This document shows positions 37,860 to 51,200 of a stretch of 64,000 bases of DNA, in pieces. The stretch is from Wuchereria bancrofti (Eukaryota > Nematoda > Chromadorea > Rhabditida > Onchocercidae). A program made the translations under genes and the position numbers. The stretch is from positions 23,993,618 through 24,057,617 of the forward strand of contig SSBO01000012.1 of the NCBI GenBank assembly GCA_005281725.1, written 5' to 3'. Within the stretch, counting starts at the first letter, position 1. Each line of letters starts with the position of its first letter. The notes below the pieces were generated by a model. The model searched no databases. It was not told where the DNA came from and worked only from the letters and a program-made list of their open reading frames with translations.

Positions 37860-39655
37860 TTGTTGTGTTGATTTTTCATGCATAAATGTTTCGATGAATG
37901 TCGACTTTGTCCCTGAATTTAATCCCACTGTTTGTTATAAATTCTGTTTATTGTTATAAAGATGTTTTTTAACCATCAAATAGATCTACATATAATTTTA
38001 AATGTTTTTCGCTGAATACTGTATTACAATATAATTCCTTATATGAGAATAAGTATAAAAATACTAGAGTATGCAGACTGATCTAAGTGATACTGTTAGA
38101 TAAATAGACTACTTGCTATAACTCTTAACCACTGAACAGCTTAACATTGCGCGATAATCCCTTCCCTAGCATAGATTCACTTCAATATTTAATGCTTTTT
38201 TAAAAATTTATCACTCTCAAAAGATGTGCGTCACATTTTCTGTTTTAGCTTCCTTTTTTCTGGTTGGTATAAACGCTTTTCAATGAATGCTAAGATCGAT
38301 TTTGGATGTATGTGCTACTTTTCAAAGAAAGTTTTTATATGGCTTTACATTTTATTTTGAAAAATTTTTTGGCTTTGTTTTACTTGTAGAAATTATTTAT
38401 TGATTCTGTGTTGTGTGGCTTTTTGGCAAAGTTGTTGAAGAGAGTCATCCAGAAAATGCAAATTGAACTGAACATATAACATTTCCTCATACGTTATATT
38501 TTTGAAATTTGTAAATAAGTCAAAATGTTGTCGATTTCTCTCATTAAACTAATGAATTAACATAAGAATATGCTAAGTAATAAGGTAAGACTGAGAATCC
38601 TTATGAATCAACGCTTTAATTCATGCTTGAAAGGAATTTCTCTCTCTCTCCCTTTCTCCCTCTCTCTCTCTCTCTGTTTTCATACAAGGAAAATTAGTGA
38701 TAGTGCAGAAGCTAGGAAATAAACATTTGTAACTATATTTATTTTACTGCTTGTTGTCTGCTTAGGAAAATGTGATGGAGTATATGTTTATTTGTAAAGC
38801 ATATGTATATTACTTTTTCAAATTGATATTTGATAACCTCAAATAATAATTTTATGCATTCAAAATAATTTTATGCATTGTGCCATTTTCCCCTCTTTCC
38901 TTCTCTTTTTTTTCCTTTTAGTAATTCTCGATATTTTTTCAAGGAAATGAAATTTTTGATTGTTTTATTTTGATTTTGTTTTTGTTTTATGCTTTCTTCA
39001 GGCTCTCTACCGACTGAAAAACGAGACTAGTTGGTGTTGGTTTATTTAATTATATTTAATAATTAGTCTGATAAGTCTCATACATTTCAATCCAAAGTTA
39101 AGTTTTTTTTTTTCTGTCATGTTATTTTTACTACAGCTAAGTTTGTATATTTTTCACGTTGATTGTATGCTCTTCATTTTCACGTTGACTTTTCACGTAG
39201 AAGATTCCAACTTCTCGAAAGTATGATGCATTATGATGATATAGGATAGTTACAGTTCACGTTTTAGAAATATCAGATTGAGATAATCTTTCATTTTATA
39301 TTTTCATTTATATTTTATTAAAATTTCAAATAATAACTTACAAATGATTCGAAAATCATTGTTATTATCGCATATCATCGCATTTTTCCTACAATTTGAT
39401 AGTATTTATGCGTTACTTTAGTTTATTATTACGTAATTCTATGACGATAGCAGTATAGCGTTTCGTTGATAGTGATGATATCATTTTGAAATATCGAACT
39501 GACGGAAGTAATTATTTATCCTTTAATCAATATTTTTTTCTGTATATCTCAGTGTTTCAACTGGCTGTGATGAAGTTTAGAACATTGTTTTTTAGCGAAT
39601 ATTTGTTCATTATTGCTATGCACAGTTTAAAAAATGATTAATTTATTATTAGGTA
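37860..39655. other. intergenic region between pges-2 and mec-17
   Basis: No exon recognised. Contains a CT-rich tract at 38641-38676 and should hold the mec-17 promoter. An AG directly before GTAATG at 39653 suggests an acceptor (TTATTATTAG) three bases before the mec-17 start codon. Confidence 0.5.
38641..38676. repeat. CT microsatellite
   Basis: A CT/CCCT pyrimidine run of about 36 bp. Confidence 0.85.
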
Positions 39656-41325
39656 ATGAATGTCCCAGCTGATTTGAGTGTTTATTTTCCTGATATGCCG
39701 ATACAAAGGCTAAATGATGTGATGCTCAGACAACTTAATCCACGAAAATGTTGGATTATTGAAAAAACAATCAATAATATGGGAGCACTTTCTATAGCTG
39801 TATGATTTATTTTTATTGTCTTGATGATGATGATGAAATAAGATGATTATTATAGTTATACTAGATCTTTACAAATGAAAAATATGCATTTATATATATT
39901 TATTTTTATCAAAGCAGCGATAAAAATTACTAGCAGTAATAAAGTACCATTCATATTTATTTTAAAATTTTATGATGTTCACAGATTGATCAGAATTAAA
40001 AAATTATCAATTTCAGTTATTGCTAAAAAGTTATCTAATTTGTTAATGATATCTTTCAGGCACAAGGATTAAAGCGTGTCCTTACCACCTATGACAAGAT
40101 AGTTAATTCAGATGATGGGCAAGTGCTTTATTTGTTGTGGAGAAAAAATCCAAATAATGAGTAAGTGATTTCTTCATATATTTTACTTCAAACTTATTGT
40201 ATATATTGTACTCATTTGGAGTGATTACACGCAAAAAAAATGGTTAGTTATCATATTCGTAATTATTGCTTTATCACTTATTGTTTAAGTTTTAATTAAA
40301 TTAATAAGTTCATTGAAAAAATTTTAACAAAAAAGGACAATTATGAATTGGTATACTTTCATCTGTTAATATTACTGATCATTTGCTTTTATTTGCAGGA
40401 ATGCGAGTATAATAATAGGTTTGTTGAAGATTGGCTATAAAAATCTCTACCTGATGGATCAATCTATGCGAACTTTTCAAGTTGCACCGTTATGTGTGCT
40501 TGATTTTTACGTTCATGATACTCTTCAACGACAAGGATATGGGCATGCCCTGTTTGATTATATGTTGCAAGTAAGATTGCTATTCTATAAGCATCCTAAT
40601 TTATTCATTTCCTCTCGCAATATCAAATCTTACTACAGTTATCTCTTCATTGTACATTTTAGAAATAAAATATACCGGCAGTTGCCGGCAATTGCGTAAT
40701 ACTTGTTTTTTTTTTGCAGCAGGAAAATTCATCTGCGAAAAATGTTGCAATCGATAAGCCATCCCAATCATTGTTACAGTTTATGAACAAGCATTACGGT
40801 TTAAATGAACCAATATGGCAAGTTACAAATTTTGTTGTTTATCCTCCATTTTTCGAGAATATCAATGTATGCAATTCCTCCTCCACATCCACCAATAAAC
40901 CATGTGCAAAGTCTGCAAAAACGGAAGTTGAAAATGCAAATCAGGTTTGTTAGATAATTTTTCACTATTCTTTGTTAGTCTATCGAGAAATTTTCAGTAG
41001 TTTATCGATTAAGACAAGTGCTTCGTATAACAGTAAATTTCCTTCTTACCTTTTCTTCCTTCTTACTCTTTTTTTAATAAATTTCCCAAAAATGATTATT
41101 TTCAGGAAATAAATTCTGATGTATTTTATGAGGTTTAATTATATGAATTAGAATTACATGAATCTTTTCCAGCAGTCTCACAGAGCATCTAACACTCGTT
41201 ATCGTGGACAAGTTGATAATCTAATCCGAGATAATGCTGTGATAGGAAGACGGGTCGCTATGGATCCGGAAACGGCTCAAGGGAGAAAAATATGTCGTGA
41301 TTTTGAGCATCAATCGATATGGTAA
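39656..41325 (+). CDS. mec-17: alpha-tubulin N-acetyltransferase (MEC-17/ATAT family)
   Basis: Five coding exons: 39656-39799, 40060-40160, 40399-40570, 40720-40944, 41173-41325. They give 264 aa, close to C. elegans MEC-17 length. The GNAT-like core is clear: GLLKIGYKNLYLMD, then PLCVLDFYVH (residues 112-121; C114 aligns with human C120), the acetyl-CoA loop QRQGYGHALFDYML (~125-138), and AIDKPSQ with D151 aligning with human catalytic D157. The C114-D151 spacing of 37 equals the human spacing. It acetylates lysine 40 of alpha-tubulin inside microtubules, in touch-receptor and ciliated neurons of nematodes. Residues ~205-264 are polar and poorly conserved. The last two introns both end in NAGNAG, so one glutamine is optional at each. 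MEC-17 and ATAT-2 cannot be separated from this alone. Confidence 0.94.
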
Positions 41326-42042
41326 TTGCTGCTGCATGTGTTGTCATTTAGTCTTATCCTGGTAAATAAGGCACAATATGTCTTAAGTGGAATTTGACCT
41401 GCCTTGAACAAATTATTCCTTATTCTCGAGCATATTTGGAATGTAGGATTTATACTGAATCCAAAAAATCACATGCAGTTGCAGTTAAGAAAAAATAAGT
41501 GTTATCAAACTTTGTAGATTATAGAATATAAGCTGTATAATGCTAAGATTTTTGCTACGTATTAATATTTGCCAATCTTTGAGCTATCATTATTAAAATT
41601 AACTCAGCGAGTAACGATTTACTGTCATAAAAAAAATTCAAAGATTGATTTCACTCATAAACTATGATGTTTTTCACTGTATGCATTTTGGTCTCATTTG
41701 TTTAATCTTTGATTTGAATACTTTTGCTACATATTTATAATGTGATCAATTTCTAGAAGCTTTTTAAAAGGATGCATTTTTCAGCTTTATTTGTTCGATA
41801 AAAAAATATTTATAAAGGTTTTTAATATTATTTGTGATCTCAGAGAATTATCTTTTTGCAGAATCACCTTTCATTTGAAATTCCAGTTCACTTCGTGACA
41901 GCTCCCATACAGAATTCTATCCGAAATAATCCTTATCTAGGATTCATCTTCAAAGTAGCTGTTTCATCTCAAACATAGCTTTTCATTCTTTTTAAAGTAA
42001 TTGCTGTATTAGAATTAACATACTGTGCTTTATTATAATTGA

Positions 42043-42048
42043 AATAAA
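42043..42048 (+). terminator. candidate poly(A) signal between mec-17 and osm-1
   Basis: AATAAA about 720 nt after the mec-17 stop and 60 nt before the X-box of osm-1. It is the best canonical signal for mec-17 in the spacer. Usage is inferred. Confidence 0.4.
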
Positions 42049-42105
42049 ATGGTTGAATGCGCATTAATATTAACATCAATACAAAAAGGTGACATACATA
42101 GCTGG

Positions 42106-42119
42106 GTAACCATGCCAAC
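42106..42119 (+). promoter_or_regulatory. X-box (RFX/DAF-19-type site) upstream of osm-1
   Basis: GTAACCATGCCAAC matches the nematode X-box consensus GTHNYYATRRNAAC at all but one position (C for R at position 10) and has the imperfect inverted-repeat form of RFX sites. It ends 119 bp before the OSM-1 start codon. In C. elegans, DAF-19 drives osm-1 and most IFT genes through X-boxes roughly 60-250 bp upstream of the ATG, so both position and target gene fit. Binding is inferred. Confidence 0.8.
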
Positions 42120-42238
42120 GAGAATGAAAGGAAGTGAATCATTTAGCTTTTACATTGAAATGCTTTTAGAATTTATTCCTTAGTCTCTGAAAATTTCATC
42201 ATACATAATCTATCAGATGATTTAACTCATTCGGGAAG

Positions 42239-45200
42239 ATGCGTTTGAGATATTTGACTACAATAGTGGAACAACAGGTACAGATACAGTTACTCTTTAC
42301 ATTTTGTTCTATCTAATTATTATTTATTAAATGAAAGAGATCAGCAGTAGATGAACTAAATGAGAGGAAACTCAAACTTTAGCTGAAAAAGGAAACATAT
42401 GTTTAGTAAGCAGAGAAATGGTGTTGAAGTTATTAAAAGTAATTAATTGCTCAGTTGCTACGTGTTACGTGATAATTATTAAGTTATGTAATTCATAAAG
42501 TATATATTATTATTAAACCACGCATTTTTTACGCTAAAATATTCATAGAACATAAATTACTAAATTATTTTTTATTTAACAATTCATTTGTATTAAATAT
42601 TAAAAAATACCAAAATTTTTATAAATCGAAAAAATTTTGATAGTTTTCTCCTTCCATACAGTTTGTATTTTTTTGAAGAATTATTATAGATATAAATATG
42701 GGAGAAGTTAATCTGTAATATATTAATGGAATTTTAATAACTTATCTAAAGTATCTTAGCAGTTCAATTGATAAAATATAGCAATAACCACGCAGTCATA
42801 AAAATTCTTTTAATCAATTTATTGAAAATACTGAAATAATTTTCTAACCGAAAAGTTTCACATATTAAACATATGTTACAGTTTAATTTGAATAAGTGTT
42901 AAATTCTCTGCAATTCTGAATAAGTGTTAAATTCTCTGTTAATTTTAAAATTTTAAAATATTTTTCAATTTCCATACTTCCTACTGTTTTTTTTGTTTAT
43001 TTTTTGTTTTTTTTTTTAATTTAATTTCTTTTTTTTTTGGAAATTCTCAACCAACATTACTTAATTAATTACTAAATGTTATTTACTGATAACATATGAT
43101 TACTGCTAATATTGCAAAAAAAAAAAGAAAAGTAAGTTATTAGAACATTTTATAAAAGAATTTTTCATTTTTTTTTTTTGAGGATGGAGCAGCTAAAATA
43201 CCAGCAATGGATTGGTCACCAAATGGTAAAAAATTAGCAATAGCTAATGCTGATCGAGTAGTATTATTATTTGATGAAACTGGAAAACGGCGTGATAAAT
43301 TTGCTACTAAACCTATCGATGCTAAGGTTTTCAACCTATCATCACAGATCAATTTAGTTGATAGAAAATTTTTGTTAAATGTAAAATTAAATTGAAAAAT
43401 TTAAATAAGTTTTAGTGATAATATCTTCTTTATTTTTCAGTATGGGAAGAAGAGTTATCAAGTGAAAGCATTAGTTTTTTCACCTGATTCAACTCGTATT
43501 GCCATTGGTCAAACTGATAACATTGCTTACGTTTATCGAATTGGTAAAACGTGGTATATAATTCACGTTTACTTCTATGAAATTATTCAATAATTCATTG
43601 ATAACAATTTGATATGAATCATTTTATATCCTTTTACATGATCAATCAATGAAGTGAAAGTTTTCTATCTATTATCTTAGATATCAGTTTAGTACTATCT
43701 GAGATTTTACGTTTTCTATCCATCATCTTAGATTAGTTTAGTTAATTGAAAATTTTTGTTAAATAAAAAATTATTGATAACAATTTCTCTCAATGAATGT
43801 TAATGATGCATTTCAGTGATAATAATATATATTGATACTAGTATTGTTAACAATGACAATTTAAGCTTAATTTTAGGGATGAAAAAAAAGTTATATGTAA
43901 TAAATTTGTCCAATCATCAGCAGTGATAGCATTATTGTGGCCAAGTGAGGATCGTTTAATAATTGGCCTAATTGATGGTAAAGTAAGAGTTGCATCATGT
44001 CGTAATAATAGATGTTCCACATTATACAAAACTGATGTATCCGTTATTTCTCTCGCACTTTCGTAAGAATTTTATTTTATTTTATTTTTTTAATTCCTAA
44101 ACTATTTCATGAATCATAAATTCCAATATTTTCCCCTCACAAATCAAAATTTAACAAATAACAAAATAATTTATTAGTTGCATTTTTCTGCAAATTTATG
44201 AAATGATTATTGTAATTTCAAAAATACTGTTTAATTTTAACAAAAAATCTCAATTTAATTTGCAAATATGAAAATTATACATATTTGCTTCATTTGTTAC
44301 GATATGAGCTTATTGTAAGATAAGGAAATGATAAGAAATGGCATAATTTGCTAGTTGATCTTAAAGTAAATTAGTAAATCATCTTTTTTTGCAAGTTTAA
44401 TTTTGCAAATTCTTTACCTGATTGAAATTTTAATTTGATGAACAGTTAGTCTGATGGAGAGAAAATTGACTGAAATTTTAGCTTAAGTGAAAAATGATTG
44501 ATTTCGATGAAAAAAATGGCTAATTGGAATATTAGTCTGATAAAAAAAAGAAAAATGTATTGGAAGCAATTCACCTCATAATATATATCACTCATAAATT
44601 TAATTAGAAAGGATGAAAAATAAAATACTTATTAAATAGCTAATAAATTTTCATAGTTCCAAAATTTAACAGTTTCAATTTAACTTATAGAAGGAGGAAA
44701 AAATAAATAAATAAATAAATAAATAAATAAAGTAAATGTGCTAGTTAACTATTATAATAAGTTAAATATTCATTTACATTTCATTTCAACTATTTCTTAA
44801 ATTATATAATTGATGAAATAAATAATTCAATTACTTACTTACATTTAAGACCTGATTGCCGTTCATTCGTTTCTGGTCACAGTGATGGTTCTATCATTTT
44901 ATATTCAATGGATCGAAGAATGCAAACAAAAATTTTAACACATAGTTGTCCACCGTATGCTTTAGTATATACAAGTAATGGTATTATAATTGGTGGATGT
45001 GATCAACGAATAATATCGTATACAGAAAATGGCCAAATATTACAACAATTTGATTACCGTAATGAAACAGACCATGAGAAAGAGTTTACTGTAGCTGTTC
45101 GTGATTCATTCGGACAAAGTGTCATTTTTGGAAGCTTCGATAGGTTTTTTTTTTATAATTTCTCATTTCTTCATTTTATTAAAATTTCAGCACATTTTCT

Positions 45201-48200
45201 GCTTTTTTTTTTTATCCATCATTTTAAATTCAAATATTTTTTTTTCAAATGATTACATTAGTATTTAATTGATTTCATTATAAATATCATTATTACATCA
45301 TTTCTATTTCAAGTGTTTTTTTTTCTAAAGTTTAACATAAACATTAGCAATTATGTATATTATATTTATAAATAAATAAATATTACAAGTTGAGTTAATG
45401 CATCTTAGAAAAGATGTTACTTTTTATAGAGTACGACTTTATTCATGGAATTCTCGACGAGGTGCATTAGACGAAGGTAAACCATTAGAGATTCGTTACT
45501 TATATACAATTAGCGCATTAACATGGAGTCCAGATGGTTCAACTATTGCAGTGGTTTGTTCATTTCTTACAATTTCAACATTTTAATAATAATATGTAAA
45601 AAAAAAAAAAAAATGATTTCCATCAAATAGGCAACGATGCTATTATTAACAATTTAGTAATTTTACTTATATATTGCTTACTTCGTTGCAAAAACCATGG
45701 ATGCTTTATGGTTTTTGTTAGAAATGGATAAGAAATTGATTGATGAGGAGTGGACGAATTGATTGGGTAGGGTTACGTAACGTTACGTCTGGAGGCCGTA
45801 AAGGTCAACACCTGCAACAACTCGCAACAACCATCTGCGAACTTTTTGGTAGGATTACTGTAGCTAATATTATGAAGCAAACAATACCAAATATTAGCCA
45901 AAAAATGATTCATTGCTTTTCTTGCAAAGTTTGTAATATTTGAAAAGATTAACAATAATTCATCTTTTAAGTTTAAATTACTTCATAGCATATTTTAAAA
46001 AAAAAAAATTAATTATTAAATAATTAGGTATGATTGCAGGGTACATTATGTGGTGCAGTGATAACCATAGATTGTTGTTTAAAACGTTCCATATTAAAAG
46101 GACATTTTGAAACAAAATATGTTTCTCCCTCACAAGTTATTATTAAAGATACAGCTACTGAACAACGTGTAACAATTCATTCTTCTAAAGGATTACCTAT
46201 TAATGAAATTAAAGTAACTTTTTCTCATTTTGTACTTTCTAAACTGATAGGGTTATTTTTTCTTTTTAAACTGATAAGGTTATTATTATTGTAATTATTA
46301 TTTAAGGTTATTATTGTAATCATTATTACTACTGCTATTATTATTGTTATCACTATTAATTATCATTATTGTTATCATATTATTATTAATTGTTATTAGT
46401 GTTATTAATTATCATTATTGTTATTATATTATTATTAATTATTATTATTACTATTAGCAGTAGTATTAGTATTATATTATTATTAGTAGAGTTAAATTCT
46501 CTTCTTTTTTATGGTTATGATGAAAATTGTAAATGTTACATGGCATTTGTATTTATTTTCGAATTATTTATTATTTATCAAAGTTTAATTTTAAATTAGA
46601 TAATGGGGCATGACCGATTTGTGGTTGCTTACACAACGAATACATTGATAATTGCTGATATGAGGAATGGTTATTGCAGTGAAATTGAATGGCAAAGTGC
46701 TGGTAATGAGAAATTCTATTTTGATAACGAAAATGTTTGTATGATAATTAATGCTGGTGAGGTATGTATATTATGTATGTATATCTGAACTTACAGTAAA
46801 TGATAATTTAAATTTTAACAGAATTAATACAGATTTGATGAATCTAATTTATAATTATTAAGAATTAAATATATATCATAAGTGATAATTAACATCTATA
46901 CTGATTTAATAGTAGTGATTTAATTAATGTTTGAAATTTAATGCATCAATAATTGTGCCTTTTTTTAAAATGCAAAATAGTTCAATAATGAAAAGTTGTT
47001 TATCAATAGGTAAATTTGGTAGAATATGGAAATAATGAGATAATTGGATGGATTCGAACGGAACTCATATCACCACATCTTATCTCAGTACGACTTACAA
47101 AACAACAAATGAAAAATATTAATATCATAAAACGTGTTGCTTATCTTCTTGACTTGAATACCATTTCAGTGGGTGTGTGATTAAATTTATTTTATTGTTG
47201 AATAATTTTACAATATATCTTTTCTTTTGTTATACTTTTAGTTTTTGATGTTTTATGAAATGTTACAAAGTCGATTAAATTTTCTTCTTTCACTTAAATT
47301 CATATAAATTATTACTCAGTTTAACGTTCTTTTTTTTTCAAATCCTTAGAGTGCCGATTAAATAATATATCAATCAGTTATCATAAAAAAAAGAACAATG
47401 AAAGTATTATTCATTCATTTAAATTTATTCTACTTATGAGTTATAAATGTATTTGCAAAAATTTAAAAGCAATTAAAATTATTCTTTCTTTATTTTTTTT
47501 TTATAGTTGATTTGATAAGTCAACGACAGATTGCACAATTTTCACATCCAATATACATCGATTGGCTTGAGGTTTATTTTATTCATTTTTTTTTGTTGTT
47601 ACTAAACAAAATTGACATTTCAATATATTTTATAGTGTTATTTATTATTTGATGAAATAATTTGACAATTAATTTAATTATTAAGTCTTCATGCTAATCA
47701 ATTTCATCCATCATCACTGATTATCACTAATTATTGCATCTATTTATCAAATTTAAGTATGAATTGAATATGGGTGTGTAATTAATTATAATCGAAATCA
47801 TAATTTTCATTCTTTTTTTCAAATGAAAGATAATAAAATTAAATAAATTAATGCAAATAAATTTATTAATTCTTTTTAGCTTAGTGAAATGGCAACAAAA
47901 TTATTATTTCGTGATAAGAGATCTCGATTATTGCTAGCTGATATAAAAACTGATCGAAAGATACCATTGTTGGATTATTGTAGTTATGTTCAATGGGTTC
48001 CTAATAGTGATGCTATTGTAGCTCAATCGATTGATCAACTTTGCGTTTGGTATCAAGCGGAAAATCCTGATGAAGTAAAAGTTTTTTTTTTTTTTTCATT
48101 TCATAATTTAACTTTCTTCTCTTTCTATATAGCTTTTATCTTTATTTGATTAGATGAGAAGTAAATTTGAAAATAAAATAAAATTTGGTTATATTTTGCA

Positions 48201-51200
48201 GATGGTAATGATACCTATAAAAGGTGAAATTGAAACTGTTCTCCGTGATGAATCTAGAACTGAAGTTATCGTTGAGGTTAATATTAATATAATTATAATA
48301 ATTATTATTATTACTATTGTTGTTGTTTTCTTTATTAAAATAAAAGATAATGACGAATAAGAGTAGAAAGTGAAGTTTTTCAAATCTTAATAGGGAAAAT
48401 CTTAATAGAAATTTTTGTTTTTAAATCATCTTAAAGAAAAAACATAATACTTGGCAATGTTAAATATTTAAATTAAAATTAGAAACAAGCAATTACGTTT
48501 TTCTAAGCATTAATATTTCAGAAATGTCAGGCATAAGGAAGGATTTAAAACTGATTTTCTGTAAATTTTGTGTAAACAAGAAGGATTGTTTCTAAAGAAG
48601 CACTTACAATTAACACTAAATAAAGATAAATTAAACGAAAATGCTTACATAAATTTGAAATATATTGCAAGTATAATTTAATAAAATTTAAATTCCTCAT
48701 TCAAATGATAAAATGTGTGTTTGTATATTAACAAAACTGATTTTACAGTAGAAAATGAACTTTCATTTATGCTAATTTCTAACAGATTAAAATTAGATTG
48801 TTTTAAGAATTACAAAATGTCATCTCTTAATGAATGAACGATTACATCTAATAAAACTATGATAATCTTTGCATATGAAAATAAGTACGAAAGTAAATCA
48901 AAATACTATGTACTTTTATTTTTGTCATTGTTTGTAAAAATTTAAAAAATTGCAAAACTTTTTACTTTCGTGTTTTTTCTACAAATGAATTTTATAGGAA
49001 GCAAACGAAAAAGTTGCTTATGAACTTGATCAAACACTTATCGAATTTGCTTCCGCTATTGATCGGTTTGATTTTGCTCGAGCAATTGATTTTTTGGAGA
49101 AACGAGAAGAATGTGATACAACAGTACTATGGCGTCAACTTGCTCAGGTTTCTCATAATTATTTTTATCATTAAATAAGTAAATTATCATAAATTATTAT
49201 ATATAAATTAAATAAGTAAATTACTACAAATTATAACATATGTTTATAATATTTAAAAATATATGTATAATATTTAAAAAATTGCCATAAATTATAGTAT
49301 TTAACAAATGACATTTTCATATCTTATCAAACCAATATATCACTATTTCATGATTTTTTTTTTTTTTTGAAAAGTTTTCTAAATGACTTTGATTTAATAC
49401 ATTTTTCTATAGGTTGCACTATCACAACAACAACTACTGATAGCACAACGATGTTTCGCAGCATTAGGTGATATATCTCGAGTGCAAATGCTTGTAGAAA
49501 TAATTCGAATTGCTGATGAAATAACCAGAAATACCGGCGATGATGGAAAAAATAATTACAAAGTATTCTTTTTTCTTACTTAAACTTATCATGGCACATG
49601 TTACTGATAAATGACTGATCCTTATCATTGTACATGTTACTGATAAATGACTAACCCATATATGTATTACTTTTTATTATTAATCATTAGCAGTAATCAA
49701 TTTTTTTTTTTTTTTTGCAGGTTCAAGCACGTCTAGCTCTTATGAATAAAGATTTTCGAGAAGTTGAAAGAATTTATCTTGAACAGGTGATACAATTTTA
49801 TTACATATTCAACATGTGTGATTTTACAATTTGAAGAATTAATGTATCTATTGTGAAAAGAGAATTAAGCTAATTCAAAAATCTTTTTATAATAATAATG
49901 ATTGTTATTAATTATTAGAATCAAATTTTGATTGAAAACAGATTTAACAAACTTTTAAAATGAATAAAATTTTATTTTGCTACCAAATATGTTCATTTCA
50001 ATTTACAGAATGCATTAGATGAAATTATTGAAATGTACCAGCAAATTGGCAAATGGGAGGAAGCATTTGAATTAGCTCAATCACAAGTATGTTTTATCAT
50101 TGATCTTCAATCATTTCTTGCTTACATTTCTAATAGAGTAAAGAAAATATCTATGAGATTTATACCTATTTCAAAAGTTTAATTACTTATCAATTACCTA
50201 TCTTTTAAGAATCATCCAGACTTGGAAACTGTTAAAGCTCGGTACTATCGTTATTTGTTTGATACAGGCCAGGATGGAAAAGCTGCACAAGTTAGTCTTT
50301 CTAATAATTTTTTTCTAATATTCATTAATTTTAATTCTGTTCTTCATGAAGTATTACATCACATACATTAATATTTATCATAATTATTATCATAATTATC
50401 ATCTATATATCATTTTTTTTTAATAATGTTATTACAACCTATATAATTTATTTCATCTTGGAAAGAAATCTTAGTTAAATTCCTAACTTTTTTTTCGAAT
50501 CATTTTTGCACTTAAAAATTTGGCGCATGTAAATACGATAATAAATAATCTTTCAAAATCTTTCTAGAATTACTGAACTTTCATCATTCATTGTATTCCT
50601 AAAAAATATACTTCAGTAATAGTTTTTTAATTAAATTATTGCTTTCTAATTTCAGATATCAGAGCGTGATGGTGATTTGCTTGTTGCAATTGAACTATAT
50701 TTGAAAGCGGGTTTAGTCATTCAAGCAGCTCGTATCCTTCTACAAAATTCAAAACTTCTTCTTAAAGATGATTTAGTACAAAATGTTGCTAACGCATTGA
50801 TACGTTCTGATCAGTTCGAAAAAGTTTGCTATTCAATTCTTTTTTTTTTTTTTTTTTAATTTGAAGCAATTTGATTTAATATATCTTTATATACTTATAT
50901 ATTATTTTAAGCAAAAAAAAAGAGAGAGAGAAAAAACTAGAAGTTATAAATTTTTCAGGCTGGTGAATTATTCGAAGCAACAAAAGATTTTGAACAATCT
51001 CTGGAAAATTATCAAAGAGGAAAAAGTTATGCAAAAGCCATTCAGGTGATAAAAAACATTCAGTGTTAATTGAATTTTCAAATATTACTTAAGCAAAATA
51101 ATTATTTTATTCATTCTCCTCTTCACATCAGTAAATATTTTCAGTTAGCACGAGTACATTTTCCGGACAAAGTTGTTTCATTGGAAGAAGATTGGGGCGA

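Noticed and set aside
45689..45717. Hairpin in osm-1 intron 6 as a microRNA precursor
   Set aside because: The stem is only 10 bp with a 9-nt loop, too short for a pre-miRNA.
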